A stretch of 64,000 nucleotides of DNA, from the NCBI RefSeq assembly GCF_000527155.1, contig NZ_AZUQ01000001.1, forward strand, positions 2,415,615-2,479,614, given 5' to 3'. Source of the DNA: Haloglycomyces albus DSM 45210. GTDB lineage: Bacteria; Actinomycetota; Actinomycetes; Mycobacteriales; Micromonosporaceae. The notes below the pieces were generated by a model that saw nothing but the letters and a program-made list of their open reading frames with translations, was not told where the DNA came from and ran no database searches. A program made the translations under genes and the position numbers. Below are positions 1 to 9,372 of the stretch, one piece after another. The stretch's first letter is position 1; each line of letters starts with the position of its first letter.

Positions 1-177
1 TATCATTCACTAGGTGTTGGGGTTTGGTCGGTTCACTCATTTGGGGGAGTCATACTGAAACACCCCGCTCCGGGAGGAAAACCGCACCATGATCTCAACC
101 GGGCACTGCCCCGGGAGGGACGGGAACGGTGTTCCGGAGCGGCCGTCCAGACCAATCGCCGCAGAGGAGGGACTTCC
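1..177 (+). other. upstream region of nrdR
   Basis: I see no convincing gene here. It should hold the promoter of nrdR. A purine-rich ribosome binding site (gaggaggg, about 165-172) sits just before the GTG start. A short inverted repeat GGAAC-ggt-GTTCC lies at 123-135; its 3-nt spacer does not fit the LexA box spacing and I assign no function. No riboswitch was recognised. Confidence 0.4.
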
Positions 178-642
178 GTGAGATGTCCATACTGTCGTCA
201 TCCCGATAACCGAGTGGTGGACTCGCGGGATGTTGAAGACGGCAAACAGATCCGCCGCCGTCGTATCTGTTTGAGCTGTGACAAGCGTTTCAACACCTTT
301 GAGGAGTTCATCCTGGAGGTCGTCAAACGTTCGGGCACCACTGAGCCCTTCGATCGCGGACGGATCGCCCAAGGCGTACTGAAGGCATGTCAGGGCCGTC
401 CTGTGGACAGCGACGACGTAGCCAAGCTCGCTCAGGCGGTGGAGGACGAAATCCGTTCCCGTGGTGTGGCGGTGGTGTCCAGTCACGATGTGGGTTTGGC
501 GATCCTGAACCCGCTACGGGACTTGGACGAGGTCGCCTACCTGCGCTTCGCGAGTGTGTATCGTTCGTTCGAGTCGATCGAGGACTTCGAAACCGAGATA
601 GCCCACCTGCGCGAACACAATCGGCCGTCCCACGCCGGATGA
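178..642 (+). CDS. nrdR: transcriptional repressor NrdR
   Basis: NrdR is a zinc-ribbon/ATP-cone repressor of ribonucleotide reductase genes that responds to the ATP/dATP state. The 154-residue protein is the usual size. Four zinc-binding cysteines are at C3, C6, C31 and C34, with the arginine-rich stretch RRRR (26-29) just before the second pair. The ATP-cone follows at about residues 49-139. The GTG start is chosen because the CPYC motif must lie at the very N-terminus and a strong Shine-Dalgarno sequence precedes it. The next gene on the same strand is nrdJ, about 120 bases away, the arrangement known from Streptomyces, so nrdR probably regulates its neighbour. Confidence 0.97.
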   Translation: MRCPYCRHPDNRVVDSRDVEDGKQIRRRRICLSCDKRFNTFEEFILEVVKRSGTTEPFDRGRIAQGVLKACQGRPVDSDDVAKLAQAVEDEIRSRGVAVVSSHDVGLAILNPLRDLDEVAYLRFASVYRSFESIEDFETEIAHLREHNRPSHAG

Positions 643-763
643 CCGTCGATCCGCCTATGCCGTATCGCTGGGCGCTCCGACACACAACCGAATAGAACCG
701 AAACACATTAAGCACAATCCCGCGATTGTTCTGCCACGTTTGAGAGGACCGAGGCTAAGTCTC

Positions 764-3559
764 ATGGCGAAAACAGCGAAAGCTACCACTGGTAAGAACA
801 CCGAAAACGCCGGAAAAGGACTTCGAGTTCACCGCGTTTTCACCACCGAGGGTGTTCACCCTTATGACGAGGTCGACTGGGAGAAGCGCGATGTCGTCAT
901 GACCAATTGGCGCGACGGCTCGGTCAACTTCCAGCAGAACGGGGTGGAATTCCCCGTGACCTGGTCGCAGAACGCCACTCAAATCGTCGCCTCGAAATAT
1001 TTCCGCGGCGCCGTCGGCACGCCCGAACGCGAATCCAGCCTCAAACAGCTCATTGATCGAGTGGTGAACGCGTATTACGTCGCCGGGAAGAAGAACGGTT
1101 ATTTCGCCGGAGCGAAGGACGCGCGGATCTTCGCCGACGAATTGACCTGGTTGCTGCTCCACCAGTACTTCAGCTTTAACTCCCCCGTCTGGTTCAATGT
1201 CGGTACGAATGCCCCGCAACAGGTGTCGGCCTGCTTTATTCTCAGCGTGGACGATTCCATGGAGGACATCCTGGATTGGTACAAAGAAGAGGGATTGATC
1301 TTCAAAGGCGGCTCGGGTTCCGGCGTCAACCTCTCCAAGATCCGTGGATCGACCGAACTGTTGTCCTCCGGCGGCAACGCCTCGGGACCCGTCAGCTTCA
1401 TGCGCGGAGCCGACGCCTCGGCCGGAACGATCAAGTCCGGCGGTGCCACGCGGCGGGCCGCCAAAATGGTCGTCCTCGACGTCGATCACCCTGACGTGGA
1501 GGAGTTCATCGACACCAAGTCCCGCGAGGAGGACAAGATCCGCGCACTGCGCGACGCCGGCTTCGACGTGGACTTGGGCGGTTCCGACGTGGTGTCCGTG
1601 CAGTATCAGAACGCGAACAACTCGGTACGCGTCTCCGACGAGTTCATGACCGCTGTGGAGAACGGTACCGAATTCGACCTGCGCAATCGTATCGATCGCA
1701 GTTCGGCCGACAAGCGCGACGCCCGCGACCTGTTCCACCGCATGGCCAAAGCCGCGTGGGAATGCGCCGATCCGGGTATTCAGTACGACGACACCATCAA
1801 CGGTTGGCACACCAACCCCAACACCGATCGCATCAACGCGTCCAACCCGTGTTCCGAGTACATGTCGCTGGACAATTCCTCGTGCAACCTGGCCAGCCTC
1901 AACCTGATGAAGTTCCTGGCCGAGGACGGCTCCTTCGACGTCGACCACTTCGTCTCCGCGGTGGAAACGGTCATCACGGCCATGGAAATCTCGATCTCCT
2001 TCGCCGACTTCCCCACCGAGAAGATCGCCGAGACGACGCGAAACTTCCGTCAGCTGGGAATCGGCTACTCCAACCTGGGCGCCCTCCTCATGGCGAGTGG
2101 CTTCGCCTACGACTCTCCGGAAGGTCGCACACTCGCCGCCTCCATTACCGCGCTGATGACCGGGGTGTCCTATCGGCGCAGCGCTGAAATCGCCGGAGCG
2201 GTGGGACCGTACGTCGGATACGAGGTCAATGCCGAACCACATGCTCGCGTCATGCACAAGCATGCCAAGGCGGTGGAGGACATCAATACCTTCGGTGACA
2301 TCGACGCCACCATCGTGCAGGCGGCACGCGGCGAATGGGGTAACGGCAACAAGATCGGCGCCCAGAACGGGTGGCGCAATGCTCAGGCCAGCGTGCTCGC
2401 ACCCACGGGAACGATTTCGTTCATGATGGACAGCGACACCACCGGAATCGAACCCGATCTCGCCCTGGTCAAGCACAAGAAGCTGGTCGGCGGCGGCTCG
2501 ATGGAGATCGTCAATCAGAGCATCCCGCGCGCCCTGGCTCGCCTTGGCTACAGCAGCGAGCAGGCCGATGAAATCATCGCTTTCATTGCCGACAAGGGGC
2601 ACGTTATCGGTGCTCCGCACCTGTCCGAAGACCACTACTCGGTCTTCGACTGCGCGATGGGGGAGCGTTCCATCTCTCCGATGGGGCACGTCAACATGAT
2701 GGCGGCGGTTCAGCCGTTCCTCTCCGGTGCGATCTCCAAGACCGTAAACGTTCCCGAATCGGCCACGGTCGAAGACATCGAAGAAATCTACTTCGAGGCC
2801 TGGAAACTCGGCCTGAAGGCCTTGGCGGTGTATCGCGACAACTGCAAGGTCGGTCAGCCTCTGTCGGCCAAGAAGGAGAAGAAGGAAGAGACGCCTGAAG
2901 TGGTCGTCTCCGAGGAGCCGGTGCGCAAGAAGCTGCCACAGCGCCGTTCCTCCCAGGTCACATCGTTCAACGTGGCGGGCGCGGACGGTTATATGACCGC
3001 CTCGACGTACCCCGATACCGGTAAGATCGGCGAAGTCTTCCTCAAGATGTCGAAGCAGGGGTCGACTCTGGCCGGGGTCATGGACGCGTTCTCCATCGCG
3101 ATCTCCGTGGCCCTGCAGTACGGTGTTCCGCTGGAAGAATACGTTCGTAAGTTCACCAACATGCGATTCGAACCGGCCGGGATGACCGACGACCAAGACA
3201 TTCGCATGGCGACGTCGTTGGTGGATTACATCTTCCGTCGTCTGGCGCTGGACTACCTTCCGTACGAAGAGCGTGCGGCACTGGGAATCCTCACGACCGC
3301 GGAGCGGACGGCGGAACTCAACGGGGAGGACCCGGCCGGCGTGTCGGAGAGCGACGCGGTCTCCGCCGAGACATCGGAGCCGAGCGGCAATGCGGCGACG
3401 TCCACCGCGAAGGGTAAGGACACCGGATCGAGCCTTCTGTACGCCGCACAGGCACGGGAGGCCGACGCGCCCCTATGCGTCAACTGCGGTAGCCGGATGC
3501 GGCCCTCCGGCGCCTGCTACGCCTGCGAAGGCTGCGGCGCCACCAGTGGTTGCAGCTAA
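764..3559 (+). CDS. nrdJ: vitamin B12-dependent (class II) ribonucleotide reductase
   Basis: This enzyme reduces ribonucleotides to deoxyribonucleotides using adenosylcobalamin and so needs no oxygen-dependent radical subunit. The protein is about 931 residues, typical of actinobacterial NrdJ. Family landmarks visible are NSPVWFNVG, the cysteine-bearing SACFILS segment, the active-site loop NPCSEYM followed by SSCNLASLNL, and PTGTISFMM. The C-terminal tail carries cysteine pairs (CVNCG, CYACEGCG, SGCS), as expected for the redox-active tail that re-reduces the active site. An in-frame TTG exists at 740, but ATG 764 has GAGG at 751-754 with 9-base spacing and gives the normal N-terminus. No B12 riboswitch was recognised in the 120 bases upstream. 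Confidence 0.96.
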   Translation: MAKTAKATTGKNTENAGKGLRVHRVFTTEGVHPYDEVDWEKRDVVMTNWRDGSVNFQQNGVEFPVTWSQNATQIVASKYFRGAVGTPERESSLKQLIDRVVNAYYVAGKKNGYFAGAKDARIFADELTWLLLHQYFSFNSPVWFNVGTNAPQQVSACFILSVDDSMEDILDWYKEEGLIFKGGSGSGVNLSKIRGSTELLSSGGNASGPVSFMRGADASAGTIKSGGATRRAAKMVVLDVDHPDVEEFIDTKSREEDKIRALRDAGFDVDLGGSDVVSVQYQNANNSVRVSDEFMTAVENGTEFDLRNRIDRSSADKRDARDLFHRMAKAAWECADPGIQYDDTINGWHTNPNTDRINASNPCSEYMSLDNSSCNLASLNLMKFLAEDGSFDVDHFVSAVETVITAMEISISFADFPTEKIAETTRNFRQLGIGYSNLGALLMASGFAYDSPEGRTLAASITALMTGVSYRRSAEIAGAVGPYVGYEVNAEPHARVMHKHAKAVEDINTFGDIDATIVQAARGEWGNGNKIGAQNGWRNAQASVLAPTGTISFMMDSDTTGIEPDLALVKHKKLVGGGSMEIVNQSIPRALARLGYSSEQADEIIAFIADKGHVIGAPHLSEDHYSVFDCAMGERSISPMGHVNMMAAVQPFLSGAISKTVNVPESATVEDIEEIYFEAWKLGLKALAVYRDNCKVGQPLSAKKEKKEETPEVVVSEEPVRKKLPQRRSSQVTSFNVAGADGYMTASTYPDTGKIGEVFLKMSKQGSTLAGVMDAFSIAISVALQYGVPLEEYVRKFTNMRFEPAGMTDDQDIRMATSLVDYIFRRLALDYLPYEERAALGILTTAERTAELNGEDPAGVSESDAVSAETSEPSGNAATSTAKGKDTGSSLLYAAQAREADAPLCVNCGSRMRPSGACYACEGCGATSGCS

Positions 3560-3590
3560 GGCATGGTGACGGGGACACGAGTAGTGTCCC

Positions 3591-3638
3591 CATGCAGAAG
3601 GGGCCGCCCGAGACAACTCGGGCGGCCCCTTCTGCATG
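3591..3638. terminator. strong bidirectional hairpin terminator
   Basis: A perfect 22-bp inverted repeat (3591-3612 with 3617-3638) is closed by the loop acaa. It lies between the convergent genes nrdJ (+) and the FHA gene (-), so it can end both transcripts. It lacks a long T tract, as is common in high-GC actinobacteria. Confidence 0.9.
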
Positions 3639-3653
3639 CTCTGCTACGGCTCA

Positions 3654-4955
3654 TCAGCCTTCATAGTTGACCACAATGCGCGTCCAGGCACCCAGATTGA
3701 TGGTGGCTCCATCGCTGACCGGAATTTCGGCGTGAGGAGCAAGTGGTTCGTCCGAACCGTTGAGGAAGGTTCCGTTCGACGAACCCACGTCGACCAGCAC
3801 CCAGCTATTGTCCGGCTTGGCCATCAATTTCGCGTGCCGCGCGCTCACCCCGGGATCGGCGGTGTCGCTGGACAGGTCCACGTCCGGAGTCACTCCCCGC
3901 TTGGCGGAGTAACGTCCGATCGACACTTCCGGCTTGTCCAAGGGGAAACGTTTGGGTCCTCGGAACGAGGGGAACTGCAGTTGACCGGAGTCGTCTCCGG
4001 CGGTCACCTTGTTGAAGTAGCTCTGATCGGTGTTGATCGTCACCGCCCATCGCGAGGCAGACGGTTGTCCACCACCGGGATCACCCGCAGGTGGGGCATA
4101 GGCGGCGGCCACGTCGTTCGGTTGCTGGTTCGGCATGGAGAAGCCGCCTTCGGCTCCGCCCATGGGGGGAGCGGAGGAGGGAGGTGCACCGAATCCGGCT
4201 TGCGGTGGCTGTCCGCCGTACGGGTCGGCCTGCGGTTGGCCCGTATCGACCGGGGACGGAGGCGCGCCGAAGCCGCCTTGCGGTGCTCCGCCGTATGGAT
4301 CGCCTTGGGGTTGACCGCCGTAGGGGTCGCCTTGGGGTTGGCTGGGCTGCGGTGGCGCACCGTAGGGATCGCCCATGGGAGGCTGCTGGCCGTACGGGTC
4401 CTGTCCCATACCCTGCCCGCCGTAGGGGTCACCCTGTGGCTGTCCGCCGTACGGGTCGGGCTGTTGGCCGTATCCGGGTTGTTGTCCGTAGGGGTCGGGT
4501 TGTCCACCCCAAGCACCACCGGGCGGTTGACCGCCGTACGGGTCGCCTTGGGGTTGACCGCCGTAGGGGTCGCCTTGGGGTTGGCTGGGCTGCGGTGGCG
4601 CACCGTAGGGATCGCCCATGGGAGGCTGCTGGCCGTACGGGTCCTGTCCCATACCCTGCCCGCCGTAGGGGTCACCCTGTGGCTGTCCGCCGTACGGGTC
4701 GGGCTGTTGGCCGTATCCGGGTTGTTGTCCGTAGGGGTCGGGTTGTCCACCCCAAGCACCACCGGGCGGTTGACCGCCGTAGGGGTCGCCTTGCGGCTGT
4801 CCACCGTATGGATCACCTTGCGGCTGGGAACCGGCCCATGCGGGATTCGGAGTCCCACACTGCTCACAGTTGGGTCCCTGCGGAAATGCGCCACACGTGC
4901 ACTGGTATCCACCAGGCTGCGGGGCACCACCGGGATGATTCGGCTGGTATGTCAC
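3654..4955 (-). CDS. FHA-domain protein with zinc ribbon and Pro/Gly-rich repeats
   Basis: The 433-residue protein has three parts. The N-terminus holds a zinc-ribbon-like CXC...CEQC segment (about residues 19-33). The middle (about 38-300) is low-complexity, built from PQGDPYGGQ-like repeats and probably disordered. The C-terminus is a forkhead-associated domain, which binds phosphothreonine: IGR at about 345-347, SARH at 371-374 and SSNGT at 392-396 are the conserved binding residues. Its GTG start overlaps the PP2C stop codon by one base (TAGTG), implying translational coupling. With PP2C and the PknG-like kinase upstream it probably acts as a reader or substrate in one Ser/Thr phosphorylation circuit. 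The repeat region contains a 243-bp tandem duplication. It is not a close match to GarA/OdhI, which are much shorter. Confidence 0.9.
   Translation of the reverse strand: MTYQPNHPGGAPQPGGYQCTCGAFPQGPNCEQCGTPNPAWAGSQPQGDPYGGQPQGDPYGGQPPGGAWGGQPDPYGQQPGYGQQPDPYGGQPQGDPYGGQGMGQDPYGQQPPMGDPYGAPPQPSQPQGDPYGGQPQGDPYGGQPPGGAWGGQPDPYGQQPGYGQQPDPYGGQPQGDPYGGQGMGQDPYGQQPPMGDPYGAPPQPSQPQGDPYGGQPQGDPYGGAPQGGFGAPPSPVDTGQPQADPYGGQPPQAGFGAPPSSAPPMGGAEGGFSMPNQQPNDVAAAYAPPAGDPGGGQPSASRWAVTINTDQSYFNKVTAGDDSGQLQFPSFRGPKRFPLDKPEVSIGRYSAKRGVTPDVDLSSDTADPGVSARHAKLMAKPDNSWVLVDVGSSNGTFLNGSDEPLAPHAEIPVSDGATINLGAWTRIVVNYEG
4300..4785. repeat. 243-bp tandem direct duplication inside the FHA gene
   Basis: Copies are 4300-4542 and 4543-4785. 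At least 239 consecutive bases are identical by eye (4300-4538 against 4543-4781). The unit is 81 codons, so the reading frame is kept and the Pro/Gly/Gln/Tyr-rich linker is lengthened by one full unit. Near identity suggests a recent duplication, and copy number could vary between strains. Confidence 0.93.
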
Positions 4956-6034
4956 TATCGTCCCCCTCTTAGCAGTGTGGTTCCTTCAGCTTCGCTGTCC
5001 ACACGCAGCTTTGTTGTACCTTCTTGTATGTCAACGACAGGCTCACCTTTCGGTTGCGGTGAAGAAAGCTCGATGACAGCAACGCTAATATTGTCATGCC
5101 CACCGTATTGCAGTGCTTTACCCATCAACGCTACAGTTTTAGCGCTCACATCACCGTTTGGCAACGGCACCAGATCCTGTGCCTGCCCTAGATATCGGGA
5201 CAAACCGTCACTGCAGACGATGACGTGTCCGCCGTCCAGCTCCGTTCGAATGAGATTTGGATTCAATTGCGGTGCGTCGGCTCCCAACCATGCCAGTAGT
5301 GCTTTGGCGTACGGACTCCTATAACGCTCATCATTCGGGTCGGCGCCCTGATAGTCAAGTCGAGCGGCGATGGTGTCGTCCACGGTCAATTCATTGGCCC
5401 GCTGAGCTCCGGCCCAGTACACCCGGGAATCGCCGACCCAGCAGACGATCACCTCGTTTCCCTCGACGACGGCCGACACATAGGTGGACGACGGGGGTGA
5501 ATCGGGGTATTGCTCTCCCACTTCGGCCACTTTTCGGTGCGCGGCCTCCACGGCTCGCTGGGACGCGGTTTCAGCCCGTTCGCCGGCATCGAGTGCGGTG
5601 CTCATTGCCTCGGCGGAAGCCTCCACTCCCGCCAATGCGGCCCGTTCGGAGTCGGTCGCTCCCGATACGCCGTCGCAGACGACGGCGAAGGCATGGCCCA
5701 TGGCACTGTGACCGATGGCGACGGCGTCCTGATTGTAGTGATGCCGTTTGCCCACGTCGGTTCCGGCGGCGACGTTCCTCTGGACGAAGTCGATGTGGTC
5801 GTCGCTTCCTCCGGGGTGTTCGGGATTGTCCACACGTGGAGACGACGACTTCCACCCGGTCGGCGGCGTGGTGGGAAGAGCGGCGGTGGCGTCCGGAGGA
5901 GTGAACGGAGTCGCCTCGTTGACGAGGTCACCGCCGCATGCTTCGCAGTACCGCCCGATTTCAGCGGGAAGGTCGCATTGACTGCATTTCATGGGGGCGA
6001 TGGTCGGCTGTGCTCCTGCTTTCGGTTGCGACAT
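4955..6034 (-). CDS. PP2C-family serine/threonine protein phosphatase
   Basis: This 359-residue metal-dependent phosphatase should reverse Ser/Thr phosphorylation. Residues about 17-35 form a small zinc ribbon (CSQC...CEAC), a feature shared with the downstream FHA protein and the upstream kinase. The PP2C domain follows with its metal-binding motifs: VVCDGVSG, VGDSRVYW, VCSDGLS and GGHDNIS. No transmembrane segment is seen, so it should be cytoplasmic. It lies about 20 bases after the PknG-like kinase gene and overlaps the FHA gene by one base, so kinase, phosphatase and FHA protein are probably co-transcribed and act on shared targets. Confidence 0.95.
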   Translation of the reverse strand: MSQPKAGAQPTIAPMKCSQCDLPAEIGRYCEACGGDLVNEATPFTPPDATAALPTTPPTGWKSSSPRVDNPEHPGGSDDHIDFVQRNVAAGTDVGKRHHYNQDAVAIGHSAMGHAFAVVCDGVSGATDSERAALAGVEASAEAMSTALDAGERAETASQRAVEAAHRKVAEVGEQYPDSPPSSTYVSAVVEGNEVIVCWVGDSRVYWAGAQRANELTVDDTIAARLDYQGADPNDERYRSPYAKALLAWLGADAPQLNPNLIRTELDGGHVIVCSDGLSRYLGQAQDLVPLPNGDVSAKTVALMGKALQYGGHDNISVAVIELSSPQPKGEPVVDIQEGTTKLRVDSEAEGTTLLRGGR

Positions 6035-6055
6035 GTTGGGTTCCTCTGAAGCCGG

Positions 6056-8401
6056 CTACAAAAGGGTGCGGGGTCGGTTGGCGTTGGCGAGGTCGACGTA
6101 GTGGACCTGTTTGGCACGATCGCTCTGTGCGTGGGCGAGTTTGCGATAGGAGTCTTCCAGAGCGAATCGCAATTCCTTCTCATTCGGATTGGTGTTGAGG
6201 ACGGGCGGTCCTTCGGAGTCGCCCATGTTGGTGACGTAATGCAGGGCGTATTGCAGCAGGCGCCCTGCCACGAGTTGATGGCGAGCCGGTTCCAGCTGTA
6301 GATCCACGAGGTTATTGCCCAGGTAGTGCAGCTCGTTAAGCCCTGGCGGCTGCGGGACACGCAGTGCGCCTTGGATGGCGGCCAATTGCGCCGTCTCGTA
6401 CTGCGAGGAGGTGCTGGGTATCTGCTGTAGTACCGTGATGGCCTCGGCGGGATAGTGGGAGGCGGCCAGAAGACGAGCATGGCCGAAGGCCGCCGAAATG
6501 AAGCGGCGGTCGCAACTCCAGATGCGTTGGTAGTGGATGGCGGCGGCCGTGGTGAACCCGGCCAGTTCCGCGCAGGCGGCGACGGCCAGACGGGGTGCCA
6601 ACTCTCCCGGCAGGTGCGAAAAGACGGAGTCGAAGGAGTGATAGGCGCCCTGCAGGTCGCTGTTGGCCAGCTGAAGCAGGCCACCCAACCAATTGGCCTG
6701 CCAGGTGTTGCCGTGTGTCTGGATCAAGTGATTGAGCGCCTGTACGGCGGTGGCGAGGTCCCCCATTTCGATGAGCGCTTCGATGCGACGGAGATTGACC
6801 TCGTGGCTTTGCTCGGGCGCGTTGGCCAATTCGGCGAGCACCAGGGCCGGCTGGGAGGCGGTGATGGTGCTGAGAAAGACGCTGGAAGGGTCGTCGGGAT
6901 CGGGGAGCGGTCGAGGAAGCGCTCCCAACACTTCTTGTGGAGTGGCGACCCGGAAGGCGTCGGCCTCGATGTCGGGAACGCCGAATACGGCCGCCTCACC
7001 CGAAAACAGAGTGGACGGTTCGTACAGGGGACGCCCTTCGGTGACCGAGAGGACCTCTCCCAGAACCCCGCGAACCTGAGCCTTCATTTCGGAGCCGCTC
7101 TGGAAGCGGGCGGCCGGAGCCGGATGACAGGTACGCTCCAGTAGGCGGTGGAAGGAGGGGAACTGCTGAAAGAGCTCGGTCTCTTCCACCGGAGGGAAGG
7201 AATTGCGGAACTTCTTGGTGAAGCCCTTGAAATCGAGCGCCAGCACCGCCATGGAACGTCCGATGGTGTAAAGGTCGGAGGTGATGGACGGCCCGGCGTT
7301 GAGGATCTCCTCGTTGGGAACCGAATAACCCGGCGTCCCGTACACCGCCGACTCCGTGTCGTCGATGCGTCGCACGGCACCGAGGTCGATGAGCTTGAGC
7401 CAGGTTTCGACGTGGATCACGTTGTCCGGCTTGAAATCACAGAACAAGAGATTGTTGTTGTGTAGGTATTCGAAGGCGGGCAGGATCTCAAGCGTGTAGG
7501 TGAGGACATTGGCCACGGCCATGGGAGCCCGTTCCCCGTTTTCGTCGGTTTGCTCTCGTATGTCACGCAAGGATTTTCCGGCCAGGTACTCCATGACCAG
7601 ATAGGACTGGATTTCCCCGGAGCGTTCGTCGACGGCGGTCACGAAGTCGATGATGTTGACGACGTTGGGGTGATCGATGCCGACCAGAAAACGCCGCTCG
7701 TTGATCGCCGATTCGATGGCGTCCTCGTCGTTGGTGGAGATGAGCCCCTTGATGACCACCCAGCGGTCCTGCAGGTCGTCCTGGAAGTTGGTGTCGTTCG
7801 CCAGGTAGATCCAACCGAGACCCCCGTGGGCGATCGTACCGAGCACCTCATAGCGCTCGGCGAGAAGATCGCCCGGGCCGAGCGACGGCGTGAACCAATA
7901 CGGAGTGCGGCAATGTGGACAGTAACCGTCGGTGCGTCCGGGACGTCCGGCCTGCGCTCGTCCGGCCGGTTTTCCGCAGGACGAACAGGTCCTCTTGTTC
8001 TCCGCCACCATGGGTTCGGCCATGAGTGATTCGGCGGGGTTGGCCGGTTCGATCGGGGGCATGTCGGCCATGCCTCCGCGCGCGCCGCTGGAACGGGTGG
8101 AGACCCGAATGCTCCCGCCGGGGCCCGACACCGGGGCGGACATCGGACGTGACATTGGCCCGGTAATCGGCCCCGAGGCCGGACCTGCCAGGGGATTGGC
8201 CTGTGGGGAGGGGACGGGCTGTGCAGCCGCGGCGGGAGGCCCCTGCGACTGTAGGCGCCGTCGAATCGCCATGGTGTCGGACTGTTCCATGGGCGGTGGT
8301 TGCGCGGGCGGTGCGGGAGGAGGGCCGCCGGCGTTGGGTGCGGGAGGAACGGCCGCGCTGTCGGGACGGTACCGCTGCGTATGGTCTTCGTGCTGCGCCA
8401 T
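6056..8401 (-). CDS. pknG: PknG-like serine/threonine protein kinase
   Basis: PknG is a soluble Ser/Thr kinase controlling glutamate/TCA metabolism in mycobacteria and corynebacteria. The roughly 781-residue protein shows the PknG architecture: a Pro-rich disordered N-terminus, a rubredoxin-like module with two CXXC pairs (CSSC, CPHC), a kinase domain and a C-terminal TPR region. Kinase landmarks are the glycine loop IAHGGLGWIYLA, the lysine of WVVIKG, CDFKPDNVI in the catalytic loop and LIDLGAVRR, where DLG replaces DFG as in mycobacterial PknG. ATG 8401 is chosen because the earlier in-frame start (8470) overlaps the preceding gene. The order GlnX, GlnH, PknG matches Rv0412c-Rv0411c-Rv0410c of M. 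tuberculosis. Confidence 0.94.
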   Translation of the reverse strand: MAQHEDHTQRYRPDSAAVPPAPNAGGPPPAPPAQPPPMEQSDTMAIRRRLQSQGPPAAAAQPVPSPQANPLAGPASGPITGPMSRPMSAPVSGPGGSIRVSTRSSGARGGMADMPPIEPANPAESLMAEPMVAENKRTCSSCGKPAGRAQAGRPGRTDGYCPHCRTPYWFTPSLGPGDLLAERYEVLGTIAHGGLGWIYLANDTNFQDDLQDRWVVIKGLISTNDEDAIESAINERRFLVGIDHPNVVNIIDFVTAVDERSGEIQSYLVMEYLAGKSLRDIREQTDENGERAPMAVANVLTYTLEILPAFEYLHNNNLLFCDFKPDNVIHVETWLKLIDLGAVRRIDDTESAVYGTPGYSVPNEEILNAGPSITSDLYTIGRSMAVLALDFKGFTKKFRNSFPPVEETELFQQFPSFHRLLERTCHPAPAARFQSGSEMKAQVRGVLGEVLSVTEGRPLYEPSTLFSGEAAVFGVPDIEADAFRVATPQEVLGALPRPLPDPDDPSSVFLSTITASQPALVLAELANAPEQSHEVNLRRIEALIEMGDLATAVQALNHLIQTHGNTWQANWLGGLLQLANSDLQGAYHSFDSVFSHLPGELAPRLAVAACAELAGFTTAAAIHYQRIWSCDRRFISAAFGHARLLAASHYPAEAITVLQQIPSTSSQYETAQLAAIQGALRVPQPPGLNELHYLGNNLVDLQLEPARHQLVAGRLLQYALHYVTNMGDSEGPPVLNTNPNEKELRFALEDSYRKLAHAQSDRAKQVHYVDLANANRPRTLL

Positions 8402-8412
8402 GTTTCCGTACC

Positions 8413-9372
8413 TTAATCCTGGTAGCGTGCTTTGGGGGGTTGGGAGTCGCCCAAGGTGGACGACAGCCAATCGTCATAGACGTCGTCCCAGCGCCCGTCG
8501 GAACGCATGTTCTCAAGCGTCGCATTGATGAAGCGGACCAAATCCTCATTGCCCTTGGCGACGGCGACTCCATACGGCTCGTCCGCGATGGGGTCGCCGA
8601 CGACTTCCAGGTTCGGGTCCTGGGTCGACAGTCCGGCCAGGATGACGTCGTCGGTCGTGAACGCGTCGACAGTGCCGCGCTGCAGGAGCGAAATGCAGTC
8701 GTTGAAGTCATCGAGCGTCACCGCTTGAGCGGGAGTTTCGGCGATGATTTGGGGGAGGGAGGTGGAACCGGCGGAGGAGCAGACTCGATGGTCTTCGGTC
8801 AGTGCGCTCAAGCCGGAGATTCCGGAGTTGACGTCCACGAGCAACCGTTGTGTCGCCGCGTAGTATTCCGAGGAGAAATCGACGCTCTCCCACCGCTGGC
8901 ACGTCATGGTCATGGTGCGAACGACGAAGTCGACCTCGTTGTTCTCCAGAGCGGGAACACGATCTTGGGAAGTCATGGGGACCCAGCGGATATTGACGTC
9001 GTCGCCACCGATGGCCTTCGCCAATTCCCGGGCGATGTCGACATCGAAGCCGCCCAGTTCGCCGCTGGCGGGATCGCGATAGCCCATGAGGTTGGTCGTC
9101 TGGCTGACTCCGATGCGGATGACGTCGGAATCGTCCAATTCAGAGCGAGCGTCGGCCGCGGTGACGCCCCCGGGATCGAAGGACTCCGTACGGTTGAACC
9201 CGCCACAGTCTTCCTCGGTGGTCGCTTCGGTGAGGTCCGGGCTGAAGTCCGCCCCTTGCGGGAGCGGTTCCGGGATGTCGACCTCGTTTATTTCCAGGCC
9301 TCCGCTCGACGAGCAAGCGGTGGCGGCGAAGAGTAGTGCCAGTGACGTTGCGGTGACTTTAAGCGGTCTCAT
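8413..9372 (-). CDS. glnH: GlnH-like amino-acid-binding lipoprotein
   Basis: This is a 319-residue family-3 solute-binding protein. The signal peptide ends in a lipobox (AATAC, C20), so it should be anchored outside the membrane. The body carries typical SBP_bac_3 features, including IRIGVSQTTNLMGYRD, GGFDVDIAREL and the later YGVAVAKGNEDL. There are no ABC permease or ATPase genes next to it. It overlaps the GlnX-like gene by 4 bases and lies 11 bases before pknG. In mycobacteria GlnH is the aspartate/glutamate sensor that signals through GlnX to PknG, and I infer the same role here rather than transport. Confidence 0.93.
   Translation of the reverse strand: MRPLKVTATSLALLFAATACSSSGGLEINEVDIPEPLPQGADFSPDLTEATTEEDCGGFNRTESFDPGGVTAADARSELDDSDVIRIGVSQTTNLMGYRDPASGELGGFDVDIARELAKAIGGDDVNIRWVPMTSQDRVPALENNEVDFVVRTMTMTCQRWESVDFSSEYYAATQRLLVDVNSGISGLSALTEDHRVCSSAGSTSLPQIIAETPAQAVTLDDFNDCISLLQRGTVDAFTTDDVILAGLSTQDPNLEVVGDPIADEPYGVAVAKGNEDLVRFINATLENMRSDGRWDDVYDDWLSSTLGDSQPPKARYQD

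Noticed and set aside
123-135. SOS box (LexA site) upstream of nrdR
   Set aside because: The half-sites GAAC/GTTC are separated by 3 rather than 4 bases.
643-763. Cobalamin riboswitch before the B12-dependent reductase
   Set aside because: The 121-base spacer is too short for a full riboswitch and no B12-box-like sequence was recognised.
755-3196. 813-codon open frame on the minus strand opposite nrdJ
   Set aside because: It is the mirror of a strongly conserved gene in a GC-rich codon pattern; its His/Val/Gly-rich translation shows no domain and nrdJ explains the region.
4300-4785. CRISPR-like or VNTR non-coding array
   Set aside because: The repeats are codon-phased coding sequence with no unique spacers.
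3636-5324. 562-codon plus-strand frame rich in Leu/Val/Ala repeats
   Set aside because: It is antisense to the FHA and PP2C genes, and its apparent repeats simply mirror the PQGDPYGG-coding repeats.
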